DNA of 11,251 nt, taken from positions 1-11,251 of the forward strand of contig QKJH01000174.1 of NCBI GenBank assembly GCA_003250865.1. Reading direction: 5' to 3'. Shown here piece after piece: positions 1 to 7,147 of the stretch. Both the position numbers and the translations under genes were made by a program. Numbering within the stretch: the stretch's first letter is position 1; every line of letters begins with the position of its first letter. The stretch is from Alphaproteobacteria bacterium (GTDB lineage Bacteria; Pseudomonadota; Alphaproteobacteria; Micavibrionales; SZUA-601). The notes under the pieces were generated by a model. That model had not been told where the DNA came from and made no database searches. It saw nothing but the letters and a program-made list of their open reading frames with translations.

Positions 1-250
1 AGAAGAAGATGTCGAAGAAGAATATCTGCTGGAAGATCACCCGGCCATGGCGTTGTCTGCTCCCGAAGAAGGTACGCTTAATGAAGTTCAGCCGGATGAA
101 ACGGAAAGCGAATTTGACAAGATGGTTAATATTGAATCCATTGACGGTAAGGTTCGTGCATCCAGCTTGAACAAGGTAACCAGTATTATTGAAAACCATC
201 CGAGCGAAACCGTTTCGGTTATTCGGAACTGGATGTTCCAGGAAAGTTAA
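1..250 (+). CDS. fliF: Flagellar MS-ring protein FliF, C-terminal end (5' partial)
   Basis: The reading frame is open from base 2 to the TAA at 248-250, giving the last 82 residues; the rest lies upstream of the window. FliF forms the membrane-embedded MS ring on which the rotor and export gate are built. Its extreme C-terminus is cytoplasmic and binds the N-terminal domain of FliG. The visible segment starts very acidic (EEDVEEE) and ends with the typical FliG-binding tail, a helix rich in Val and Ile around 'ENHPSETVSVIRNWM'. Having fliG 24 bases downstream fits this role. The fragment is too short to judge the membrane or periplasmic domains. Identification rests on the C-terminal tail plus context. 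An internal ATG at 47 is not the real start, because the frame is open to the window edge. Confidence 0.9.
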   Translation, partial: EEDVEEEYLLEDHPAMALSAPEEGTLNEVQPDETESEFDKMVNIESIDGKVRASSLNKVTSIIENHPSETVSVIRNWMFQES

Positions 251-263
251 TATTTAAACCTAT

Positions 264-268
264 GAGGT
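264..268 (+). promoter_or_regulatory. Ribosome binding site for fliG (GTG start)
   Basis: GAGGT lies 6 bases before the GTG at 275. This supports GTG as the true start of fliG. Translation from it gives the expected FliG N-terminus, leading straight into the LTGPEKAAI segment. Confidence 0.7.
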
Positions 269-274
269 AACATT

Positions 275-1297
275 GTGGCATTACGGGTCAGAGATGATAT
301 ACGCGGATTAACGGGACCAGAAAAGGCAGCGATTTTTATTCTTGCCTTGGGTGAGGAATATTCGGCCAAGATATTTTCTACGATGGCAGAAGAGGAAATC
401 CTTGAGCTTTCGCAGGTTATGTCGAATTTGGGTAAGGTCAGCTCCAGTGTTGTTGAAAAGCTGTTTGTTGATTTTGCCGAACAAATGTCATCCACGGGTT
501 CTTTAGTTGGCTCCTATGACAGTACCGAGCGTTTGTTGCGTAACGTCTTAGGGGATGACAAGGTTGATGGAATCATGGATGAAATCCGTGGTCCTGCCGG
601 CCGTACAATGTGGGATAAGCTGGGTAATGTGAATGAAGAAATTTTAGCAAGTTTCTTAAAAAATGAATATCCGCAAACGGTGGCTGTAGTTCTCTCAAAG
701 ATTAAGGCAGACCATGCGGCGCGTGTTTTGACACATCTTCCTGACAGCTTTGGTATGGAAGTTATTAACCGTATTTTGCGTATGGAAGCTGTACAAAAAG
801 ACGTGCTGGATGATGTAGAGCGTACACTGCGCGAAGAGTTCATGTCTACGCTTGCCAGAACGCAACGTCGTGATAGCCATGAACTGATGGCCGATATTTT
901 CAACAATATGGACCGTGCCAAAGAAACGGCGTTTTTGGATGCTTTGGAAGAACGTAACCCTGAAGCTGCCGAGCGTATCCGCTCTTTGATGTTTACCTTT
1001 GAAGATATTCTTAAAGTCGATGCTTCGGGTATTCAGGTATTGTTGCGGAATATCGACAAGGAGAAATTACCGGTTGCGCTCAAAGGTGCCAGCGAAGAAC
1101 TGCAAAGCTTGTTTTTTGCCAATATGTCCGAACGTGCCAGTAAAATCCTTAAAGAAGATATGTCAACCATGGGGCCTGTACGATTGCGTGACGTTGAAGA
1201 AGCACAGCAACATATCGTTACGGTGGCTAAAAATCTTGCTGAGAAAAATGAAATTGTTGTTGCCGAGGGCGGTGGCGATGATGAGCTTATCTATTAA
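275..1297 (+). CDS. fliG: Flagellar motor switch protein FliG
   Basis: This is a 340-residue FliG, normal family length, starting at GTG. FliG sits between the MS ring and the FliM/FliN C ring and receives torque from the stator. The N-terminal domain (about 10-105) opens with LTGPEKAAIFILALGEE and binds FliF. The middle domain (about 115-200) has the conserved helix with EYPQTVAVVLSKI, equivalent to the EHPQ region. The C-terminal domain (about 235-330) starts with MFTFEDI. By alignment to E. coli FliG, the torque-related charges are kept: K270 (K264), R287 (R281), E294 (D288), D295 (D289) and R303 (R297). The protein ends with a glycine-rich acidic tail (GGGDDELIY). The gene is 24 bases after fliF and just before fliH, as in typical fli operons. 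Nothing suggests damage. Confidence 0.98.
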   Translation: MALRVRDDIRGLTGPEKAAIFILALGEEYSAKIFSTMAEEEILELSQVMSNLGKVSSSVVEKLFVDFAEQMSSTGSLVGSYDSTERLLRNVLGDDKVDGIMDEIRGPAGRTMWDKLGNVNEEILASFLKNEYPQTVAVVLSKIKADHAARVLTHLPDSFGMEVINRILRMEAVQKDVLDDVERTLREEFMSTLARTQRRDSHELMADIFNNMDRAKETAFLDALEERNPEAAERIRSLMFTFEDILKVDASGIQVLLRNIDKEKLPVALKGASEELQSLFFANMSERASKILKEDMSTMGPVRLRDVEEAQQHIVTVAKNLAEKNEIVVAEGGGDDELIY

Positions 1298-1320
1298 TTA
1301 CTGGGTGTATGTGTACGCTA

Positions 1321-2310
1321 ATGACAACAACAGAAAAATCGCCGAAAGAAAAAGTAGAAAAATTTGATTTTTCAAAAATCGATTTTGATGTTTTGCGTGA
1401 GCGAGAGCTGGAAGAAGCTCGTCGTCGCCGCGAAGAAATGGAGCGTATCCGCCGTGAAGAAGAAGAAGCGGCTCAGGAACCCCCTCCAGTTACCTATAGT
1501 GAAGAAGAATACCAAAAGGCCGAGCAGGCCGCCTTTGAAAAAGGTAAACAGGAAGGCCTGAAACAGGCTACCATTGAACAGAACCAGCAGATATTGGAAT
1601 TGGTTAAGAATATGGCGCCCAATTTACAAATGCTGATAGATAATGAAGTCAAACGCAAGGTTTCCATGGAAAAGGAAATGGTGCACATGACAATTCACAT
1701 TGCAAAAAAAATGATGCCATCATTACTTAGTGCAAAAGCGGCAGAAGAACTGGAAGCGTTTATTTTGACCAATATGAACAAAGTTGAAGCCAAAGATGTG
1801 ATAAAGATTACGGTTCATGAAGAATTGAAAGACGTTATAACGCAACGCCTCAACATTATGTTTGACGAAAAGTCCTATCAGGATGCCGTGCGTATTGAAG
1901 GCTCGAAAGATATTACAATTGACGGGTGCCGTATCGAGTGGGGAATAAATAGCGGTATCGAACGGGATACAGGTCTTGTTCTGGAGAGAATTGAAAATAT
2001 TACGCAAAGCTTTTTGTCGGGCGACTTGGGAGATCTTCCTCCTGTTACGGAACAGGAAGAAGTGCAGCAGCCGGTTCAGAATGATGATGCCACTAGTATG
2101 ATTGATTCTACAGAAATGGAAACTGCTGAAGAAATTTCGCAAGAAGCGCCAGCAGGTGAAATGATTGAAAATATGGATGCAGGAGTTGAAGAAGATGTGC
2201 CCGAAGATGCCGTCATGGAGCCCAAACCCAAACGGATAGAAACACAGGAAGATATTGAGAGTGCCGAAGAGGAAAGTGATTTAACAAGCCAGGAGACTAA
2301 AGATGAGTGA
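1321..2310 (+). CDS. fliH: Flagellar assembly protein FliH (export ATPase regulator) with long acidic tail
   Basis: FliH binds and restrains the export ATPase FliI and docks it on the C ring through FliN. The protein starts with a Phe/Asp segment (KFDFSKIDFDVL), then a highly charged Arg/Glu helix, then the FliH-typical AFEKGKQEG stretch and a long coiled-coil region. Next comes the V-ATPase-E-like C-terminal domain, ending near SFLSGDLGDL. About 90 mostly acidic residues follow, which is unusual; FliH proteins are usually about 200-250 residues. The start is uncertain. ATG 1321 gives a natural N-terminus (MTTTEKSP) and ATG 1309 adds four residues (MCTL). Neither has a strong ribosome binding site; the nearest purine-rich stretch is GGGTG at 1303-1307. 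The 3' end overlaps fliN by 8 bases, implying coupled translation. Identity rests on the motifs and on its place between fliG and fliN. Confidence 0.9.
   Translation: MTTTEKSPKEKVEKFDFSKIDFDVLRERELEEARRRREEMERIRREEEEAAQEPPPVTYSEEEYQKAEQAAFEKGKQEGLKQATIEQNQQILELVKNMAPNLQMLIDNEVKRKVSMEKEMVHMTIHIAKKMMPSLLSAKAAEELEAFILTNMNKVEAKDVIKITVHEELKDVITQRLNIMFDEKSYQDAVRIEGSKDITIDGCRIEWGINSGIERDTGLVLERIENITQSFLSGDLGDLPPVTEQEEVQQPVQNDDATSMIDSTEMETAEEISQEAPAGEMIENMDAGVEEDVPEDAVMEPKPKRIETQEDIESAEEESDLTSQETKDE
2291..2295 (+). promoter_or_regulatory. Ribosome binding site for fliN inside fliH
   Basis: AGGAG lies 7 bases before the fliN ATG at 2303, within the final codons of fliH. With the 8-base overlap of the two genes, this suggests that fliH and fliN are translated together. 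Confidence 0.7.
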
Positions 2311-2692
2311 TGAAGAAAACGAAGTAATGGATGAAAACGACATGGCAGCCGCCATGGCAGAACAACAGCCTTCTGAAGGTGGTGGCAAAGAAGAACATAT
2401 CACCTTTGAAGAAATTGAAGATGAGGTTCAAGATGATGATCGAATGGAAAAGGACTTGACGGCTATATACGAGATTCCCGTTCAAATTTCAGCGGTTCTT
2501 GGCCGATCAACCATGCAGGTATCCCAGTTGCTGAAACTTGGACGTGGTGCTGTGGTCGAGTTGGATCGCCGGGTAGGTGAGGCTATTGATATTTACGTTA
2601 ATAACCGCCTTGTTGCACGGGGCGAGGTTGTTGTTGTTGCAGACAAGTTGGGTATAACCATGACGGAAATTGTCAAGTCCGAGCGTTCCTAA
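2303..2692 (+). CDS. fliN: Flagellar motor switch protein FliN
   Basis: FliN forms the lower part of the C ring, works with FliM in switching, and binds FliH to bring export cargo to the base. The 129-residue protein has an acidic N-terminal extension of about 50 residues (many Asp/Glu, e.g. EENEVMDEND) and then a complete SpoA/surface-presentation domain at about 52-127. Key segments there are YEIPVQISAVLG, LLKLGRGAVVELD and VGEAIDIYVNNRLVARGEVVVV, a close match to the FliN/FliY family core. Its start is well defined by AGGAG at 2291. It overlaps the fliH stop, so the two partner proteins are probably made in step. FliM is not encoded in this window. FliN is clearly favoured over FliM because of the short length and single SpoA domain. 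Confidence 0.97.
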   Translation: MSDEENEVMDENDMAAAMAEQQPSEGGGKEEHITFEEIEDEVQDDDRMEKDLTAIYEIPVQISAVLGRSTMQVSQLLKLGRGAVVELDRRVGEAIDIYVNNRLVARGEVVVVADKLGITMTEIVKSERS

Positions 2693-2717
2693 TCAAGTGA
2701 GTTAAAGGCAAATAGAA

Positions 2718-3551
2718 ATGGCTGATTCAGATATTACGATACAAAGTGTCCGTCAAAGACCCGATTTCGCAACAATTCTTGGCTTGTTGTTGGCGGTCGG
2801 ATTGATTACTACGGCACTTTTCATGGGTGGACAAATCAATGCATTTTTTAATTTGCCCTCTGTTCTGATTGTTATCCTTGGCACGATGGCGGTAACAGCA
2901 ATATCATTTTCCGGTGCCGATTTGGCAGGGTTTGGGAAAGTGCTTAAACAGTCTTTTCTGTTGCAGACAGCCGATATTACTGGCGTTGCCCGGCAACTGC
3001 TGGATATGGCCGTTCTGGTGCGTCGCAAAGGGCCGCTTGCCCTCCAAAGTATTGAGAGTAATTTGCAACGTCAGCCGTTTTTACACGAAGCAACAAGTCT
3101 AGTTGTTGATGGAATCACACCCGAGGAAATTGAACGTATTTTGTCACAGGATATGGAAGCTTATGCTGAGCGATTCCAACAAGGGATCGGTATGTTGCGC
3201 CGTGGTGCCGAGGTGGCTCCGGCCATGGGGCTTATCGGAACGCTTATCGGTCTGGTACAGATGCTGGCAACATTGGATGATCCGTCTACAATCGGTCCAT
3301 CCATGGCTGTGGCATTGCTGACAACCTTTTATGGTGCCATTTTGGGGTCGGTTGTTTTGACGCCGCTGGCCAACAAGTTGGAAAAACGCATGAGCGATAT
3401 TTTCATTGAACGGACGATGATTGTTCTAACGGCTATCTCCATGGCACGTAAGGAAAATCCCCGTCGCTTGGAAATGCTGATTAATACCACCATGCCACCG
3501 GAAAAGAAAATTCGTTATTTCTCGGACGCCGTCGCAAAACCGAAGAATTAA
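2718..3551 (+). CDS. motA: MotA/PomA-type flagellar stator protein without an adjacent motB
   Basis: This is a 277-residue membrane protein of the MotA family. With MotB/PomB this family forms the ion channel that pushes on FliG. It has two early membrane segments (about 17-38 and 44-66), a large cytoplasmic loop, and two late segments (about 165-190 and 198-220). Strong motifs are APAMGLIGTLIGLVQML and GPSMAVALLTTFYGAILGS. P168 and P216 match E. coli MotA P173 and P222. The wording is closer to PomA (sodium-type) than to E. coli MotA, but ion choice cannot be read from this alone. In the loop, R102 matches MotA R90, but Q110 stands where MotA has E98. AAAGG at 2704-2708 gives a good site 9 bases before the ATG. 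No motB lies in the window, so its partner must be elsewhere. A dedicated paralogue or an ExbB/TolQ-like role is less likely but possible. Confidence 0.88.
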   Translation: MADSDITIQSVRQRPDFATILGLLLAVGLITTALFMGGQINAFFNLPSVLIVILGTMAVTAISFSGADLAGFGKVLKQSFLLQTADITGVARQLLDMAVLVRRKGPLALQSIESNLQRQPFLHEATSLVVDGITPEEIERILSQDMEAYAERFQQGIGMLRRGAEVAPAMGLIGTLIGLVQMLATLDDPSTIGPSMAVALLTTFYGAILGSVVLTPLANKLEKRMSDIFIERTMIVLTAISMARKENPRRLEMLINTTMPPEKKIRYFSDAVAKPKN

Positions 3552-3565
3552 AAATAAAAAGGAAT

Positions 3566-3571
3566 GAGGAG
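3566..3571 (+). promoter_or_regulatory. Ribosome binding site for flbD
   Basis: GAGGAG lies 10 bases before the ATG at 3582. It is one of the best Shine-Dalgarno matches in the window and fixes the start that yields the full receiver-like domain. Confidence 0.65.
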
Positions 3572-3581
3572 TTAAATAAGA

Positions 3582-4952
3582 ATGCGCTTAATGATTATAG
3601 GATCTTTAGAAGGTCATATTTCAGAAGCCGGAAAGATTGCGCTACGTAAGGGCGTTCAGGTGTCGCATGTCGAAAATATTGCGCAGGCAATGAATGCGTT
3701 GCGTAATGGTAAGGGTGCCGATCTCATCATGATAGATGTTAAACTGGATGTTGCCGAGCTTATTACCTCGCTGGAGACCGAGCGTATGTCTATTCCGGTG
3801 GTGGCATGCGGTATCGGCACGGATGCAACGGCGGCTGTACAAGCTATCAAAGCCGGTGCAAAAGAATATGTTCCTTTGCCGCCTAATGCAGAATTAATTG
3901 CAGCTGTGCTTGAAGCTGTAGCTGAAGAAAATACATCGATGATAGCAGATGCGCCTGCTATGCGTCGTGTTATTGAAATGGCTGACCAAATTGCTCCCTC
4001 CACGGCAACGGTGCTGATTACCGGTGAATCCGGTACAGGCAAGGAAGTGATGGGGCATTATATCCATCAGAAAAGCAACCGTAAGGACGGTGTTTTTGTT
4101 TCTTTAAACTGTGCGGCCATACCGGAAAATTTGCTTGAATCGGAACTATTTGGTCATGAAAAAGGTGCCTTTACCGGGGCAGTGGCACGCCGTTTGGGTA
4201 AGTTTGAAGAAGCCTCTGGCGGGACACTGTTTCTTGATGAAATTTCCGAGATGGACATTTCATTACAGGCAAAATTGTTGCGTGCCATTCAGGAAAAGGA
4301 AATCACCCGCATTGGTTCAAACAAGCCGATTAAGGTTGATATCCGGATGGTGGCCACAACCAACCGTGACTTGGAAAAAGAAGTCAAAGCCGGGACATTT
4401 CGTGAAGATTTGTTCTTCCGTTTGAACGTGATTAATCTTAATCTTCCGCCTCTTCGCGAACGTCGTTCCGATATTCCGAAAATGACCCAGTTTTTTATCA
4501 CCAAGTTTTGCGAACAGAATGGTCTTCCGGAAAAAATTATCAGCGAAGATGCAATGGATAAGCTCATACATCATCATTGGAAAGGAAATGTTCGGGAACT
4601 GGAAAATACCATTCACCGCGCTGTTCTGATTTCTGGACCGAAAACAATCGAGGCAGATGCTATCTTGCTTACGGGAGGTATCAATGTAGCGGCGATTGCT
4701 AAATCAAGCACGGATGTCAAAACGCAAGAAAGAGAAGTTTCCGCAGTATCGTCACGCGGTTCGGTAGAGATGCCGAAAGTCGGACAGACCGTTGCGGATA
4801 TGGAGCGTAATCTTATTCTGGAAACACTGGAACATTGTTTGGGTAATCGAACCCATGCTGCAAATATTCTGGGTATCTCCATTCGTACTTTGCGAAATAA
4901 GCTAAAACAATATAGCGATGCCGGCATTGCTATTCCTGCGTCGGGAGAATAA
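3582..4952 (+). CDS. flbD: Sigma-54-dependent flagellar transcription activator FlbD
   Basis: This 456-residue activator should drive sigma-54 promoters of later flagellar genes by ATP-powered opening of the polymerase complex. The N-terminal domain (1-115) folds like a receiver but is degenerate. D52 sits at the usual phosphorylation position, but the acidic pair after the first strand is replaced by G7-S8 and the usual Lys before Pro is L99. This matches what is known of Caulobacter FlbD, which is controlled by FliX rather than by ordinary phosphotransfer. The AAA+ domain shows Walker A GESGTGKE (148-155), the sigma-54 contact loop GAFTGA (195-200), Walker B GTLFLDEI (214-221) and the arginine-finger segment REDLFFRLNV. 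A Fis-type helix-turn-helix (about 421-443, GNRTHAANILGISIRTLRNK) closes the protein. All key residues of an active enzyme are present. No fliX is visible in this window. Confidence 0.95.
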   Translation: MRLMIIGSLEGHISEAGKIALRKGVQVSHVENIAQAMNALRNGKGADLIMIDVKLDVAELITSLETERMSIPVVACGIGTDATAAVQAIKAGAKEYVPLPPNAELIAAVLEAVAEENTSMIADAPAMRRVIEMADQIAPSTATVLITGESGTGKEVMGHYIHQKSNRKDGVFVSLNCAAIPENLLESELFGHEKGAFTGAVARRLGKFEEASGGTLFLDEISEMDISLQAKLLRAIQEKEITRIGSNKPIKVDIRMVATTNRDLEKEVKAGTFREDLFFRLNVINLNLPPLRERRSDIPKMTQFFITKFCEQNGLPEKIISEDAMDKLIHHHWKGNVRELENTIHRAVLISGPKTIEADAILLTGGINVAAIAKSSTDVKTQEREVSAVSSRGSVEMPKVGQTVADMERNLILETLEHCLGNRTHAANILGISIRTLRNKLKQYSDAGIAIPASGE

Positions 4953-4955
4953 GGT
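4950..4955 (+). promoter_or_regulatory. flbD stop codon fused with the flhA ribosome binding site
   Basis: TAAGGT contains the TAA stop of flbD, and its AAGG serves as a likely Shine-Dalgarno sequence 8 bases before the flhA ATG at 4963. A ribosome finishing flbD would be placed to restart on flhA, which suggests translational coupling. Confidence 0.6.
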
Positions 4956-4962
4956 AGAGTGA

Positions 4963-7110
4963 ATGGCTGACTCAACACCCACAACCGGTAAGGCTGTTAC
5001 AACGACTGGGGCTGCTGCTCCGTCGGGTTCAGCAAAGTCGTCTCTTTCGGGGATGGCCAGTTCGTTGCGCGGGCGTTCGGATTTGCTTCTTGCCATGGGC
5101 ATTGTAGGCATTATTGTTGTGTTGATTTTGCCGATGCCGGGATGGTCGCTGGATATTTTTCTTGCCTTGTCCATGTCATTCTCTGTTTTGATTTTGATGA
5201 CGGTTATCTTTTTAGAAAAACCGCTCGATTTTAACTCGTTTCCAACCGTTCTTTTGGTTTCGACATTGTTGCGTTTATCGCTTAACCTTGCTTCGACCCG
5301 TCTTATTCTTACCAATGGACATGAAGGAAGTGATGCGGCCGGTAAAGTGATTGAGGCCTTTGGCGGCTTCATCATGGGCAATAACTATGTCATCGGTATT
5401 ATTGTTTTTATCATTTTGGTAATTGTCAACTTTGTCGTTATTACAAAGGGTGCAGGACGTATCGCAGAGGTTGCAGCCCGTTTCGTTTTGGATGCCATGC
5501 CGGGTAAACAGATGGCTATTGATGCGGATTTGTCATCCGGTCTTATCAATGAGGATGAGGCACGTGCAAAACGGAAAGAACTGGAAGAAGAAAGTTCTTT
5601 CTACGGAGCCATGGATGGTGCGGCGAAGTTCGTTCGCGGTGATGCTATTGCCGGCATTTTGATTACGATGATTAACGTTATCGGCGGTATGATTATCGGT
5701 GTCGGTCAAATGGATTTGTCCGTTACCGAAGCTGCCGAAACCTATACCCGCCTGACTGTAGGTGATGGCCTTGTGTCACAAATACCAGCTTTGATTGTTT
5801 CGGTAGGTGCCGGTATGTTGGTGTCCAAAGCTGGTGTAACCGGAACAACGGACGAGGCTCTGTTTGGTCAGCTGGGCCAATATCCGAAAGCAATGGGTTT
5901 GTCATCGGGATTGATGGTTGCACTGGCGGTACTTCCGGGTACGCCCTTCTTGCCGTTTATGGCGCTGGCTATTGCAACAGGTTCATTTGCCTATTTTGTT
6001 CCAAAAGAGCGTGAACGTGCCAAAAAAGAAACCGAAGAAAAAGACAAAGATAAAGAAGGTAAAGCTCCGGTGGCAGAGGCTCCTATTGGTCAAACTCTGG
6101 CAATTGATCATATTCGTCTGGAATTGGGCTACGGACTTTTGTCACTCGTGAATATCAGCACGGGCAACCGCTTAACCGAGCAAATAAAAGGACTGCGTCG
6201 TCAGTTAGCCATGGAAATGGGCTTTGTTCTTCCCTCTGTGCGTATTCAGGATAATTTGCAACTTGAACCGAACAGCTACCGTATTTTAATCAAAGAAATC
6301 GAAGCCGGAAAAGGTGATGCTCGCCCATCGAAATTATTAGTTATGGATCCCAAAGGCGGGAAAATTGAAATACCCGGTGAAAATACGCGTGAACCGGCTT
6401 TCGGTCTGCCGGCTAAATGGATTGAAACCGACAAACGTGAAGAAGCTCATTTCAAGGGATATACGGTTGTGGACCCGCAAACCGTTATTACAACGCATAT
6501 TACAGAGCTGGTCAAAGACTATATGCCGGAACTTCTGTCCTATACGGAAACACAGAAACTACTTGATGAGTTGCCGGAAACGTTTCAAAAACTCATTGCT
6601 GATGTTATTCCTGCACAGATTAGTTTGTCGGGGTTGCAACGTGTACTTCAGAATTTATTGCAAGAACGTGTGTCTATCCGTGATTTGCCAACTATTCTGG
6701 AGGGAGTTGCTGAAGCTACCAATTATACCAAAAATACCAGTATCATCAGCGAACATGTGCGCAGCAAATTGGCGCGTCAACTTTGTGAATCCAACACAGG
6801 TAGCAGCGGTATGATGCCGATTGTTACTTTGTCCCCTCAGTGGGAACAATTATTTGCTGACTCATTAATTGGTAGCGGAGAGGAAAAGCAACTTGCGATG
6901 CCTCCGTCCGACTTGCAACAATTCATGCAGGAAATTCGAACGGCGTTCGAAGGCTTTGCCCAAAAAGGAGAAGCACCTGTTCTGTTGACTTCACCAGCTA
7001 TTCGTACCTATGTTCGTTCATTGATTGAACGGTTCAGACCACAAACGGTAGTGATGTCCCAAAATGAAATCCATCCGAAGGCACGGATAAAGACAATGGG
7101 TCAGATATGA
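4963..7110 (+). CDS. flhA: Flagellar type III export gate protein FlhA
   Basis: FlhA is the nonameric inner-membrane gate of the flagellar export apparatus; its cytoplasmic ring receives substrate-chaperone complexes. At 715 residues it is near the family's usual 690-700. The N-terminus has a short Ala/Ser/Thr-rich leader, then several membrane helices from about residue 40 to 345. The FHIPEP signature is clear at about 104-118 (RLSLNLASTRLILTNG). The conserved cytoplasmic loop follows, with MPGKQMAIDADLSSGLI and MDGAAKFVRGDAIAGI. A charged Lys/Glu/Asp linker (about 348-370) joins the membrane part to the C-terminal domain. That domain contains the well-kept segment SLSGLQRVLQNLLQERVSIRDL and ends at a short tail (HPKARIKTMGQI). 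The gene starts 10 bases after flbD. There is no sign of a frameshift. A virulence-type homologue (SctV) is ruled out by the flagellar neighbours and close motif match. Confidence 0.98.
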   Translation: MADSTPTTGKAVTTTGAAAPSGSAKSSLSGMASSLRGRSDLLLAMGIVGIIVVLILPMPGWSLDIFLALSMSFSVLILMTVIFLEKPLDFNSFPTVLLVSTLLRLSLNLASTRLILTNGHEGSDAAGKVIEAFGGFIMGNNYVIGIIVFIILVIVNFVVITKGAGRIAEVAARFVLDAMPGKQMAIDADLSSGLINEDEARAKRKELEEESSFYGAMDGAAKFVRGDAIAGILITMINVIGGMIIGVGQMDLSVTEAAETYTRLTVGDGLVSQIPALIVSVGAGMLVSKAGVTGTTDEALFGQLGQYPKAMGLSSGLMVALAVLPGTPFLPFMALAIATGSFAYFVPKERERAKKETEEKDKDKEGKAPVAEAPIGQTLAIDHIRLELGYGLLSLVNISTGNRLTEQIKGLRRQLAMEMGFVLPSVRIQDNLQLEPNSYRILIKEIEAGKGDARPSKLLVMDPKGGKIEIPGENTREPAFGLPAKWIETDKREEAHFKGYTVVDPQTVITTHITELVKDYMPELLSYTETQKLLDELPETFQKLIADVIPAQISLSGLQRVLQNLLQERVSIRDLPTILEGVAEATNYTKNTSIISEHVRSKLARQLCESNTGSSGMMPIVTLSPQWEQLFADSLIGSGEEKQLAMPPSDLQQFMQEIRTAFEGFAQKGEAPVLLTSPAIRTYVRSLIERFRPQTVVMSQNEIHPKARIKTMGQI

Positions 7111-7147
7111 TAGTTTGCGGATGGCTCGAGAAATAAAGGTTTAGGGT

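Noticed and set aside
251..262. Close TTAA repeats after fliF
   Set aside because: Two TTAA sites only 3 bases apart do not fit a CtrA site and are expected by chance in an AT-rich gap.
514..921. 135-residue minus-strand ORF opposite fliG
   Set aside because: It is antisense to a strongly conserved gene, rich in Ser/Arg as expected of a shadow frame, and has no credible start context.
2690..2708. CtrA-like half-sites (CTAA and TTAA) between fliN and the motA-like gene
   Set aside because: The spacing is 9 bases instead of 7 and the first half-site is imperfect. The TTAA partly overlaps the ribosome binding region of the next gene.
4182..4198. Sigma-54-like promoter (TGGCACG followed by TTGGG) inside flbD
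   Set aside because: The -24 half matches well, but the essential GC of the -12 half is GG. It also lies within the coding region of the AAA+ domain with no gene start after it.
4902..5381. 159-residue minus-strand ORF opposite the flbD/flhA junction
   Set aside because: It lies opposite two clearly conserved genes, has no recognisable domain, and its composition is what antisense of membrane-protein codons gives.
6365..6814. 149-residue plus-strand ORF in another frame of flhA
   Set aside because: It is fully inside the conserved FlhA cytoplasmic domain, basic and Cys/Arg-rich with no motif; a shadow frame.
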